In this document: piece after piece, positions 34,579 to 42,846 of the stretch
How the letters are laid out: each line of letters begins with the position of its first letter
Position numbering within the stretch: position 1 is the stretch's first letter
Origin: Paludisphaera borealis
GTDB taxonomy: Bacteria > Planctomycetota > Planctomycetia > Isosphaerales > Isosphaeraceae
Assembly: GCF_001956985.1 (NCBI RefSeq)
Contig: NZ_CP019082.1
Span: forward strand, 7,378,001 to 7,442,000
Direction of reading: 5' to 3'
DNA length: 64,000 nucleotides
Translations under genes and position numbers: made by a program
Notes under the pieces: model-generated
Told to the model about the DNA's origin: nothing
The model's input: only the letters and a program-made list of their open reading frames with translations
The model's database searches: none

Positions 34579-36501
34579 ATGAACGCGACGGCCAAGAACC
34601 AAGCAGACGCCCCCCTGGACGAGACGGCTCTCTACCGAGCGCACGACTTCTCGGATTCCGTGTCCGAACAGCCGACGGGAAATTCCGCAATGCCCGACTT
34701 CAACCCCTCGCCCCAGACGCACGGCCGATACACCTACGGGTCGGGCGCCCGTCCGCTCGACGGCTACACGATCAAACGGGCGATCGGCCGGGGAGGGTTC
34801 GGCGAGGTCTACTACGCCACGTCCGATTCCGGCAAGGAAGTCGCGCTCAAGCTGATCCTCCGCAACCTCGACGTCGAGCGCCGGGGGGTCATCCAGTGCA
34901 TGAACCTCAAGTGCCCGAACCTGCTGACGATCTTCGACCTCAAGACCAACGACTCCGGCGACGCCTTCGTGGTGATGGAGTACGTCGCCGGCCCCAGCCT
35001 CTCGAACGCCCTCCGCGAGCACCCCAACGGCCTGCCGTTGAACGAGGTGCGGCACTGGATGAAGGGGCTGGTCGAGGGCGTGGCCTATCTGCACGACCAC
35101 GGCGTCGTCCACCGCGACCTCAAGCCGGCCAACCTGTTCATGGAGGAAGGGGTCGTCAAGATCGGCGACTACGGCCTGGCCAAGCTGATCACCGCGAGCC
35201 ACGGCAGCGAGCACTCCGAGAGCATCGGCACCTGCCATTACATGGCCCCCGAGATCGGCTCGGGCAAGTACCACAAGCCGATCGACGTCTACGCCATGGG
35301 CGTGATCCTCTTCGAGATGCTCACCGGCCGCGTGCCGTTCGACGGCGAGACCGTCAACGAGGTGCTGATGAAGCACCTGACCGCCCGGCCCGACGTCTCG
35401 ATGCTCCCCGAGCCCTACCGGGGCATCGTGGCCAAGGCCCTGTCGAAAGACCCCAACCACCGCCAGGCCCGCATCCACGAGATGCTGATCCCCGAGGACG
35501 CCCCCGTCGCCCCCGACGTCCGGTTCATCGGTGCCGGCCGCAAGGGAGCGGAGAACGGCAACGAGCCGAACCAACCCCCGCGCCCGGCCGACGACGTGTT
35601 CCGGATCGAGGCCGAGGAGCCGGTCTTCTACATCGGGCCCGACACCCGGCCCCCGCAGTCGAAACCGACGATCCAGGACCGCATCCGCGCCAACTGGCAG
35701 GCGATGCGAAGCCCCAACGAGTACCAGCGGCCCGGCGGCCTCGGCGGCGCCCAGCCCGGCGCTCGACGCGCCCGGCGGGCCGTCCGCCCGGCCGTCCTGA
35801 ACCGCGCGGCCTACGCGGCGCCCGTCGCCCCGCAGCCGGTGCGACCGGTGGTCCAGGCTCCCCCCCCCGAGCCCCCGGCGAAGCCCAGCCCCCGCGCCCG
35901 GGTGGCCGAGCTGACCGCCTCGATGCTCTGGGCGGCCGTGGTGATCGGCCTGTTCGCCGTCCCGGCCGCCGGCGCGCTGAACATCAACCTCGACCGCGAC
36001 CCCCAACAGCTTGCTTACCTCGTCGTGATGGGGCTTTGGGGGACGTGGATCGCCCTGATCACCAACAAGTTCCTCGAAGACCGGCCGATCGACAAGACGT
36101 CGAGGAGGCTCGTCGCCCTGGTCGGCGGCCTGGCTCTCGGCGGCGTCGGAGTCTTCTTCGCCCAGGCCCTGCACGTCGGCCTGACGCCCCGGCACGCGGT
36201 CGTCGATGCGCCGCTCGAACCGGTCTACCTCGGCTTGCTCTTCGGCGCCCTCGCCGGCTGGTCCGACCAGACGGCCCGCGACCGCAGGAAGCGGTTCCGC
36301 ATAGTCCCCATCGTCTGGACGGCGATGCTCGCCGGCCTGCTGACGCCCCTCTGGCCCTACCAACAGCCCGTCGGCGTCGTCGTGGCCGCCCTGATCGCGA
36401 CCACCGTCCAGATCGTCAGCCCCTGGAGCGAGCCAGCCGCTCGCTACGCCCTCTACGTTCGCAACTTCGACAAATCCAAGCGCAAGACGACGGTGGCTTG
36501 A
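34579..36501 (+). CDS. Ser/Thr protein kinase with polytopic C-terminus
   Basis: 640 residues (ATG at 34579 preceded by GGAG/AGGA; an earlier ATG at 34534 is weaker). The kinase domain spans ~54-310: GRGGFGEVYYA, VALKLI with the ATP-anchoring Lys, HRDLKPANLF and IGDYGLAK, then HYMAPEIG. DFG is replaced by DYG, a conservative change. The C-terminal ~200 residues hold about six membrane helices, so the enzyme is a multi-pass membrane kinase, unlike the usual single-helix layout. A Pro/Arg-rich linker (about 360-440) connects the two. It sits between the FHA gene and a coiled-coil membrane protein gene. Confidence 0.88.
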   Translation: MNATAKNQADAPLDETALYRAHDFSDSVSEQPTGNSAMPDFNPSPQTHGRYTYGSGARPLDGYTIKRAIGRGGFGEVYYATSDSGKEVALKLILRNLDVERRGVIQCMNLKCPNLLTIFDLKTNDSGDAFVVMEYVAGPSLSNALREHPNGLPLNEVRHWMKGLVEGVAYLHDHGVVHRDLKPANLFMEEGVVKIGDYGLAKLITASHGSEHSESIGTCHYMAPEIGSGKYHKPIDVYAMGVILFEMLTGRVPFDGETVNEVLMKHLTARPDVSMLPEPYRGIVAKALSKDPNHRQARIHEMLIPEDAPVAPDVRFIGAGRKGAENGNEPNQPPRPADDVFRIEAEEPVFYIGPDTRPPQSKPTIQDRIRANWQAMRSPNEYQRPGGLGGAQPGARRARRAVRPAVLNRAAYAAPVAPQPVRPVVQAPPPEPPAKPSPRARVAELTASMLWAAVVIGLFAVPAAGALNINLDRDPQQLAYLVVMGLWGTWIALITNKFLEDRPIDKTSRRLVALVGGLALGGVGVFFAQALHVGLTPRHAVVDAPLEPVYLGLLFGALAGWSDQTARDRRKRFRIVPIVWTAMLAGLLTPLWPYQQPVGVVVAALIATTVQIVSPWSEPAARYALYVRNFDKSKRKTTVA

Positions 36502-36558
36502 ACTCTCACGGGCCCGATTCCTTTCAAACGGCCCCGACGCCGGGAGCGGATGGAAACG

Positions 36559-37497
36559 ATGAAACGGTTGATCCTCGTGGTGTTGCTGGTGCTGGGCTTG
36601 GTCGCCTACGTGAGACTCAACGCTCGCCACCCTCACATTCATGACACTTACTATATCGACTTCGGCTCGCACGGCCCCGGGGCCGTCCAAAGGGAGTACG
36701 AAGCCGCCCGCCAGGCGAAAGAGGACGCTGACGACGCCCGTCGCGAGGCCCTCGAAGCGATCGAGGACGCCCGCCGCGAGGTCGATGAAGCGACCCGGGA
36801 CGCCGCCCGAGACGCCAACGAGGCCCTGTCGGACGCCGCCCGCGAAATCCGGGAGTCGGTCGAGGGCATCCCCGTGCCGATCGTGCCGGGCACCCGCGTG
36901 ACCACGGCCTCGCCCGCTCCTCCCGCCCCCCCGGCCGCTCCCAGGGCCCCGGCTCGCCATCGCTCGGCGCGGCCGGCCCGACGGGTCGCCGTCGCGTCGT
37001 TCACGCCGCCGCGGCCCCCGAAGCCGGACGAGATCCACAAGGTGGTCGGCCGGATCTCGGTGAACGAGGAGCGAGCCAAGGCCGACGCCCGGCGCCAGCT
37101 TCAAGAGGACGTCGCGACCTGGCTGGAGCCCTACGTCCCGGCGTCCTGGCGGCCCTCCGAGCGGCAGCTCGAAGCGATGGTCATGCAAACCCGGCTCACG
37201 CCGGTCGAGAAGTCGTTCGAGAAGCCGTACTCGACGCTCTACGTCGCCGAGCTCGACGCCGATTTCTCCGCCGCCCGCCGCGACGAGCTGGTTCGCTCTC
37301 ATCAGCAGATCGTCGTCCGCGACCGGATGTTCAAGCTCGCCGGCCTGCTTGGGTTCGTCCTGGTCTGCCTGGCCGCCGTCTCCGGCTACATCCGGACCGA
37401 CGAGGCGACCAAGGGCTACTACACCAACCGGCTGCGGATGCTCGCCGCCGCCGGCGTCGGCGCGGCGGGGGTCGTGATCTATCAGATGATCGCCTAG
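36559..37497 (+). CDS. Membrane protein with coiled coil
   Basis: 312 residues from the ATG at 36559 (or three more from 36550). An N-terminal membrane helix (LILVVLLVLGLVAYV) is followed by a coiled coil of Ala/Arg/Asp/Glu repeats (residues ~40-100), a Pro-rich linker, a conserved-looking domain (RISVNEERAKADARRQLQED, WLEPYVPASWRPSERQLE) and two membrane helices near the C-terminus. No family was recognised. It follows the kinase by 57 bp in the same direction and is probably co-transcribed, possibly as a sensor or target of it. Confidence 0.65.
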   Translation: MKRLILVVLLVLGLVAYVRLNARHPHIHDTYYIDFGSHGPGAVQREYEAARQAKEDADDARREALEAIEDARREVDEATRDAARDANEALSDAAREIRESVEGIPVPIVPGTRVTTASPAPPAPPAAPRAPARHRSARPARRVAVASFTPPRPPKPDEIHKVVGRISVNEERAKADARRQLQEDVATWLEPYVPASWRPSERQLEAMVMQTRLTPVEKSFEKPYSTLYVAELDADFSAARRDELVRSHQQIVVRDRMFKLAGLLGFVLVCLAAVSGYIRTDEATKGYYTNRLRMLAAAGVGAAGVVIYQMIA

Positions 37498-37536
37498 AGC
37501 GGTTCGCGGTCGGAAAGCGTTTGGACGACGCGCCCT

Positions 37537-37612
37537 TACAAGCTCGAAGCGCCAGCGAGTGGATCTGCCAGGAGCCTTCGCGTGATTCACTCGCTGGCGC
37601 TTCGAGCTTGTA
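37537..37612. repeat. REP-like hairpin, perfect 25-bp arms
   Basis: 37537-37561 (core AGCTCGAAGCGCCAGCGAGT) is the exact reverse complement of 37588-37612, with a 26-nt loop. It is the same repeat family as at 30347. A TAGAGCGGTT motif just before it also follows the stop codon at 10990. Confidence 0.9.
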
Positions 37613-37741
37613 TTCAGCCGGCTTCTAACGACGGGCCGTGTGCAACACAGCCGCGAACCGCTCCAGCCGCCGCTCGGTTTTCCGCTTCCGTCCACGCGGG
37701 ATTTGATAGCCAGGAAGCCGTCGGCGCAGTTAGAATTTCCG

Positions 37742-38428
37742 ATGACGACGCCGATCCGGTCAGCGAACCGCGTGCTCTCAAGCGGGACACTCAAACTGAT
37801 GGCCACATCCGATTCCGACACCCTGATCGTCCGGCAAGTCCGCGCCGGCAACGCGCAGGCCTGGCGCCAGCTCATCGAGCGGTTCGAGGGCCGGTTGCTG
37901 GCGTTCGTCGACAGTCGGCTTCGCGACCGGGCGGCCAGCGAGGACGTGGTTCAGGAGACCTTCATCGGCTTCCTCACCAGCCTGCCGCACTACGACGAGA
38001 AGCGCGACATGGAGGCGTACCTGTTCTCGATCGCCGCCCACAAGCTGACCGACCACCTGCGCAAGCAAGGCCGGCGGCCGATCGACCAGTTCGGCTCGGA
38101 CGACCACGGCCGACCGCTCGACGAGGTCCCCGGCGAGGCGCGGGCGGCGTCGAGCATCGCCCGCAGCGGCGAGCGCCGCAAGGCCGAGGAACGGCTGCTC
38201 AGCGAGTCGATGGGCCAGCTCGTCCGCGAGTGGCTGGCCCGAGGCGATTACGGCCGCATCCGCTGCATGGAGCTGCTCGTCGTCAAGGGGTGGGCCAACA
38301 AGGACGTCGCCCGCTACCTCGGCCTGACCGAACAAGCCGTGGCCAGCTACAAGTTCCAGACCGTCGCCCGGCTCAAGGAGATGGCCCGCCGGGCGGGGTT
38401 GAGCCTCGAAGAACTCGGAGGAGCCTGA
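37742..38428 (+). CDS. ECF sigma factor
   Basis: 228 residues from the ATG at 37742; an ATG at 37799 would give a shorter product. Region 2 (LIERFEGRLLAFVDSRLRD, EDVVQETFIGFLTSL, YLFSIAAHKLTDHLRK) and region 4 (RCMELLVVKGWANKDVARYL, LTEQAVASYKFQTVARLKEM) are both clear. It lacks regions 1 and 3, as ECF factors do. The next gene begins six base pairs after its stop and encodes a zinc-binding anti-sigma-like protein. The adjacent kinases make phosphorylation-controlled ECF signalling, which is common in planctomycetes, a reasonable guess. Confidence 0.88.
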   Translation: MTTPIRSANRVLSSGTLKLMATSDSDTLIVRQVRAGNAQAWRQLIERFEGRLLAFVDSRLRDRAASEDVVQETFIGFLTSLPHYDEKRDMEAYLFSIAAHKLTDHLRKQGRRPIDQFGSDDHGRPLDEVPGEARAASSIARSGERRKAEERLLSESMGQLVREWLARGDYGRIRCMELLVVKGWANKDVARYLGLTEQAVASYKFQTVARLKEMARRAGLSLEELGGA

Positions 38429-38434
38429 GCCGCC

Positions 38435-38887
38435 ATGAGCCGTGACGACGCCCCGCACAGCCCGGCCGCGATCGACGACGCCATGCTCCAGGACTACCTC
38501 GCCGACCAGCTTCCCCCGGAAGACATGGCGCGGGTGGAGAAGGCCCTCCGCGACTCGGCCCAGCTCCGCTCCCAGCTCGAAGACGTCCGCAACGACCGCG
38601 ACGACTTCCAGCTTCACACCCTGGGCGCCATCTGGCACCGGTCCCGCCTGACCTGCCCCAGCCGGCAGCAGCTCGGCAGCTACCTGCTCGACGCCCTCGA
38701 CCCCGAGCTGGGCGCGTACTTCCAGTTCCACCTCGACGTCGTCGAGTGCCCGTTCTGCCAGGCGAACCTCGCCGACCTCGAAGCCCAGGCCCAGGCCTCG
38801 ACCGCCGCCCAGGCGTCGAAGACCCGCCAGCACCGCATCCTCAAATCGAGCCAGCACCTGCTCGGCGACGAACCCAAGGATCACTGA
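38435..38887 (+). CDS. Anti-sigma-like protein with HX5CXXC motif
   Basis: 150 residues. The first part has MLQDYLADQLPPEDMARVEK, like an anti-sigma adaptor helix. The second repeats the theme with RQQLGSYLLDALDPELGAYF followed by HLDVVECPFC, close to the zinc-binding H-x3-C-x2-C of ZAS anti-sigma factors. No membrane helix is visible, so it would be cytoplasmic. Its position six base pairs after the ECF gene supports a role in holding that sigma factor. It meets the next kinase gene head-on, with a 3 bp gap. Confidence 0.72.
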   Translation: MSRDDAPHSPAAIDDAMLQDYLADQLPPEDMARVEKALRDSAQLRSQLEDVRNDRDDFQLHTLGAIWHRSRLTCPSRQQLGSYLLDALDPELGAYFQFHLDVVECPFCQANLADLEAQAQASTAAQASKTRQHRILKSSQHLLGDEPKDH

Positions 38888-38890
38888 TCC

Positions 38891-41527
38891 TCACGGCCGG
38901 GGACCGACCTCCGCCGGGTCGGCGCCGGGACGACGCGCGCCGGTCGGCGCGACGGCGTACGCCTGAGGCGTCGGCCCTCCCGCCGCGGTTCGCGGTTCGA
39001 GCGGGAACAAGATCGCCGTCCGGACGGGGTCGCGCTCGGGGGCCAGCTTCATCCAGCCGTCCAGGTCGGCGACGGTGGGAGCGGCCCCAGGCGGCGGGAC
39101 GATCCACGACTTCCCGGCGACGTCGAACTGGTTCCCCTCCCCCGACCATCGCACGGCCGAGGCGTCGAACAGAACGTCGGGCTTCGACGGCTCCCAGCGG
39201 ACCAGCGCGTCGGCCTGCACGGCGCAGTCGTTGACGACGAGGCTCAAGGGCGATTGCGCCGAGAAGCCCGCCAGGCCGAGGAAGCCCTCGCCGGCGAAGG
39301 TGCAATGCTCAAGTCCCAGCTCGCGCTTCGCCTTCGCCGCGCCTCCGCCCAGAAACTGGACCCGGACGCCCCAGCCGGCGCGCCCCGATTGGGCGGCCTC
39401 GGCCGGCGGTCGGCCCGGAACGATCATCGTCTGGCGGACGGTGTTCTTCGAGCCCGCCATCGCCCGGATCTCGATCGCCGCGGCGAAGCCCTCGAACCAA
39501 CTGCCGTCGACGGTCAGCGAGCCCCCTTCCGAGACGATCGCGCGCGAGTCGGCCAGGCGTCCCGCCGCGTTCGTCCGCAAGGCGCAGTGGTCGAACCGAG
39601 CCCTGCCCAACGCAAGCACGACCGGCGGCGCGGCCTTACCCGGCGTCGGTCCCGAATCGAAGACCTCGAACGTCAGCCCCTCGACCAGGAGGTTGACGCT
39701 CGGCCCGGTCGAGAGGAACGGCTTTTGCCCTTTCATATCGATCTTCAAGACCGGGGCGATCCCCCGGGCCGCTTGCAGGCGAAGCGTCCCCGTGCTCTTG
39801 ATGGTGATCGCCTTGTCGCCGGCCTGAAGCATCAGCGGCTCGCGATTGCGGAGCACGACGGTCCCCCGGTTCCCCAGGGCGGCCTGCATGGCCTGGAAGA
39901 GGTCGGTCGCGGGGGCCTCCTCGCCGTCCTGATCGATCACGACGATCGGCGACTCCTTGCCGTCGGCGACTCCGACCGGCTGCGACTTCGACCCGATCGC
40001 CGTTCCGCCGGAGTCGGAGCCGGCGCCGGCCGTCGACCGCGGGTGGACGGAGGGCGTGGTGGGCGTGCCTCGCCAGAAGATCGCGATCCCGAGGATCGCC
40101 GCGACCAGAACCAGAGCCGCGGCCGGAGCCCCCAGAACGACCCTGCGGTCGTCGCGCCAGGAGTACGGCGGCGGCGGTTCGGACAGGTTGGGGTCGGGCG
40201 TGGGGGTGGGCGCCGGGGTCGCCAGGGAGGTGGTCGACGGCGTCTTGCCGAGGGCGCCGAGAGCGCCGAGGGCGAGGCTTCCGCTGAACCACGGCTTGGC
40301 GCGACTGACCGAACCGGCCAGCGACGGCTCGGGGCCGAGGTCCACGACCACCGGGAATTCCTCCGACGGCGCGAGCTGGCCGCTGACGCTGGTCGCGGCG
40401 GCGGCCTGGACCTGGGATTCGCTCGGGGGGACGGCGGAATCGGTCCGGACGGAGGGGGGACCCGCCGGCGCGGAGGTGGCGTCGAACGCCGGGATCGTCG
40501 TCGAATCGTCGAGGAACGGCTCGAGCGCCTGCACGACTTGCTGGGGCGACTCGTACCGATCCGTGGGGAGCTTCCGCATCATCTTGGCGACGATCTCGGC
40601 GAGCCCCGCGGGGACCTCGGGAGCCAGCTCGACCAGCGGCGTCGGTTCGAGGGCCTGGTGCGAGAACAGCTTCTCCGGCAGGCTCGGGCTGGGGAACGGC
40701 ACCTGGCCGGCGATCATATGGTAGATGCTGCAACCCAGCGAGTAGATGTCGCTGCGGATGTCGGCCGAGTGCGAGTGCCGGGCCTGCTCGGGCGCCACGT
40801 AGTCGAAGGTGCCGACGGTCGCCCCTTCGCGCGTGACCCGCCCCTCCTCGGCCATGTCGATCGCCAGCCCCAGGTCGGCGAGCTTGGCCACCCCGTCGTT
40901 CGTCACCATCACGTTGTACGGGTTGACGTCGCGGTGGATCAGCCCCTTGCGATGCGCGTGGTCCAGCCCCAGCGCGATCTGCCGGGTCAGCCGCGCGGCG
41001 ACGGCCGGCGCCAGCCTCCCCTCGGCCGCGATCTGCGCCCCGATCGTCTTGCCCTCGATGAACTCCATCACCAGGAAGTAGCGGCCCTGCGACTCGCCGA
41101 AGTCGTAGATCCGTACCAGGTTCTCGTGCTGGAGCTGCGCCCCGACCCGCGCCTCGCGCTGAAACCGCGCGATCGCCCGGGGGTTGTTCATCCGCTCGGG
41201 GGCCAGGATCTTGAGGGCCACCAGCCGGTTCAACCGGGTGTCGCGCGCCAGGTACACCCGCCCCATGCCGCCGTGGCCGATCAGGTCGAGCATCAGGTAC
41301 CGGTCGACCCGGAACCCGCTGGACCTCCCCGCAAGAAGCTGCTGCGCCTGCCAGAGGGTCAATAGCCGCAACTGCACGGCCTGACGCGCCAGGCGGCGGT
41401 CGAGATGCTCGCGCGCATCGCGCTTCTCCTCGGGAATCGCCCCCCAGCACGCGGCGAGACCCTGTGCGTCGATCAGTCCGCTCTGAAGCGACGCCTGCCA
41501 GAATCGGGATGTCTGGGGATCGACCAT
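38891..41527 (-). CDS. Transmembrane Ser/Thr kinase with beta-helix-like ectodomain and HRDVNPYN loop
   Basis: 878 residues from the ATG at 41527 (41548 is an alternative). After a helical N-terminus the kinase domain spans ~75-335: GHGGMGRVYLA, VALKIL, a catalytic loop HRDVNPYN where the usual Lys of HRDLKPEN is Asn, and LADLGLA in place of DFG, then YVAPEQA. A Pro-rich linker leads to one membrane helix at ~455-480. The extracytoplasmic part (~540-830) is repetitive with short strands (VVLRNREPLMLQAG, AITIKSTGTLRLQAARG, LLVEGLTFEVF), as in parallel beta-helix proteins. It is convergent with the sigma/anti-sigma pair. Confidence 0.85.
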   Translation of the reverse strand: MVDPQTSRFWQASLQSGLIDAQGLAACWGAIPEEKRDAREHLDRRLARQAVQLRLLTLWQAQQLLAGRSSGFRVDRYLMLDLIGHGGMGRVYLARDTRLNRLVALKILAPERMNNPRAIARFQREARVGAQLQHENLVRIYDFGESQGRYFLVMEFIEGKTIGAQIAAEGRLAPAVAARLTRQIALGLDHAHRKGLIHRDVNPYNVMVTNDGVAKLADLGLAIDMAEEGRVTREGATVGTFDYVAPEQARHSHSADIRSDIYSLGCSIYHMIAGQVPFPSPSLPEKLFSHQALEPTPLVELAPEVPAGLAEIVAKMMRKLPTDRYESPQQVVQALEPFLDDSTTIPAFDATSAPAGPPSVRTDSAVPPSESQVQAAAATSVSGQLAPSEEFPVVVDLGPEPSLAGSVSRAKPWFSGSLALGALGALGKTPSTTSLATPAPTPTPDPNLSEPPPPYSWRDDRRVVLGAPAAALVLVAAILGIAIFWRGTPTTPSVHPRSTAGAGSDSGGTAIGSKSQPVGVADGKESPIVVIDQDGEEAPATDLFQAMQAALGNRGTVVLRNREPLMLQAGDKAITIKSTGTLRLQAARGIAPVLKIDMKGQKPFLSTGPSVNLLVEGLTFEVFDSGPTPGKAAPPVVLALGRARFDHCALRTNAAGRLADSRAIVSEGGSLTVDGSWFEGFAAAIEIRAMAGSKNTVRQTMIVPGRPPAEAAQSGRAGWGVRVQFLGGGAAKAKRELGLEHCTFAGEGFLGLAGFSAQSPLSLVVNDCAVQADALVRWEPSKPDVLFDASAVRWSGEGNQFDVAGKSWIVPPPGAAPTVADLDGWMKLAPERDPVRTAILFPLEPRTAAGGPTPQAYAVAPTGARRPGADPAEVGPRP

Positions 41528-41962
41528 GCCAGGCCCTGCGCCACCCATCGGGCGGCCGTCGGAGTCACAACGACTAGGTTCCCAAGTTCCCTAAGACTGT
41601 AACACGTTACGATCATGCTCTCAACAAAGCCGCCGCCGCTCGCCGACCCATTCGCCCCGTCGGCCAACCCGGGCCAGGCCGCAAACCCATGTTTCGCAGC
41701 CTCCACAAGCGGGTTCCCGAGCAACGATGCATTTCAGAACACTCCCGGCTCACGATCGTTCTCGTGTCACCTTGGGAGGTGGCAGACGTTACGATGATGC
41801 GAGATTGAACGGATCTGCCTAACCATGCTTACACGGAAGATAGCACGGGTTTCGCCGTCTCGCCACGCTCGTCTCAACATGCCACCAGAATCCGCACCTG
41901 TCGCTTCGTCTGCATGCAACGGACCTGGCGGGGGAGGAATCTCAACGCGGGAGTCTCGACCC
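41528..41962. other. Gap of ~435 bp, no gene seen
   Basis: Divergent region between the kinase and the small protein gene. No convincing promoter or RNA feature. Confidence 0.5.
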
Positions 41963-42244
41963 ATGGCGCGATCTCGGATGATTCTGCCAGCCCCCGACCC
42001 AACCTGCAGACGCCTCTTCCACGCCGACCGTCTCACCGCCGAGGGGCATCGCGTCGCCCTCGAAATCTGGATCCGGGCGACCGGCCGCGAATGCGAAGGC
42101 ACCCGGGTGATCGTCTACCGCTGCAAACGCTGCGCGGGTTTCCACATCACCCGCAAGCGGATCGCCCCCAAATCGACCTTCCTCGGCCCCCCGGCGGAAC
42201 TCGTCGAAATCCCCCCCGAGCCGAACCTGATCCTCGGCCTTTGA
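41963..42244 (+). CDS. Small protein with CxxC motif, unknown function
   Basis: 93 residues starting at the ATG at 41963. It has a helical segment with RRLFHADRLTAEGHRVALE, then VIVYRCKRCAGFHITRKR, a knuckle with two cysteines and a nearby His that could bind zinc. The C-terminus is Pro-rich. The length and the basic, aromatic core suggest a small DNA- or RNA-associated protein. Function unknown; the next gene starts 62 bp later on the same strand. Confidence 0.55.
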   Translation: MARSRMILPAPDPTCRRLFHADRLTAEGHRVALEIWIRATGRECEGTRVIVYRCKRCAGFHITRKRIAPKSTFLGPPAELVEIPPEPNLILGL

Positions 42245-42306
42245 TCCGAAACGGGTGGGGGTGGCATCGTAAATTGTAGACCGAACTCGGGGGAGAGGAA
42301 CACGCG

Positions 42307-42594
42307 ATGCGAGGATTGGGCTTCCGTCGGCATCACTGGCTGCGCGCCCGGCGACGCGCGCTGCGCCATCTTCGGTGGATGTGGGCGTCCGACCCGGGCC
42401 GAATCACCCCCAAGTTGATCGTCCGCCACGCCGTCGACCGAACCCCTTGCTCATGCTCGATGTGCGGCAACCCTCGCCGCTTCCTGGGTGAAGTCACGAG
42501 GCAGGAAAGGTGGCATGACGATTCTCGCTTCCGTTCAGCCTTCTCCGCCGAGTATCCTGAAACCAGACGTGATCGACCAAGGCTGAGCGAGTGA
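42307..42594 (+). CDS. Small Arg-rich protein with CSMCGNPRR motif
   Basis: 95 residues. A very basic N-terminus (RRHHWLRARRRALRHLRW) is followed by CSCSMCGNPRRFLGEVTRQE. The C-x2-C-x-NPR signature is seen in many small bacterial hypothetical proteins, often next to toxin-antitoxin genes. It is followed six base pairs later by an antitoxin-like gene. The last ~25 residues look unconserved. Role unknown. Confidence 0.6.
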   Translation: MRGLGFRRHHWLRARRRALRHLRWMWASDPGRITPKLIVRHAVDRTPCSCSMCGNPRRFLGEVTRQERWHDDSRFRSAFSAEYPETRRDRPRLSE

Positions 42595-42600
42595 AGACCC

Positions 42601-42846
42601 ATGTCGCAGCTTATGGAGCAAGCCTTCCTCAAGGCCAAGCAGCTTCCCGAATCAGACCAGGAGGCGATCGCCTCGATCATCCTTCAGGAGATCGAGGCCG
42701 AGTCGCGATGGGACGAATTATTCGCCCGCCCCGAGTCGGCCGACCTCCTCTCTCGCCTGGCGGATGACGCACTGGCCGAAATCCGAGCGGGTCGAGCAAG
42801 AAAACTCGACCTCGGCGAGCCAGCCGAGCTTATATCGATTATCTGA
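42601..42846 (+). CDS. Orphan antitoxin-like protein
   Basis: 81 residues, all helical: EQAFLKAKQLPESDQEAIAS, IILQEIEAESRWDELFARPES, and a basic stretch GRARKLDLGE before the end. This composition and length fit the type II antitoxins that precede RelE/ParE-type toxins. No toxin frame follows within the next several hundred bases, so it is either solitary or has lost its partner. Confidence 0.55.
   Translation: MSQLMEQAFLKAKQLPESDQEAIASIILQEIEAESRWDELFARPESADLLSRLADDALAEIRAGRARKLDLGEPAELISII

Noticed and set aside
32833-37875. Minus-strand frame of ~1680 codons
   Set aside because: Antisense to the FHA, kinase and coiled-coil genes, all of which have clear family motifs on the plus strand.
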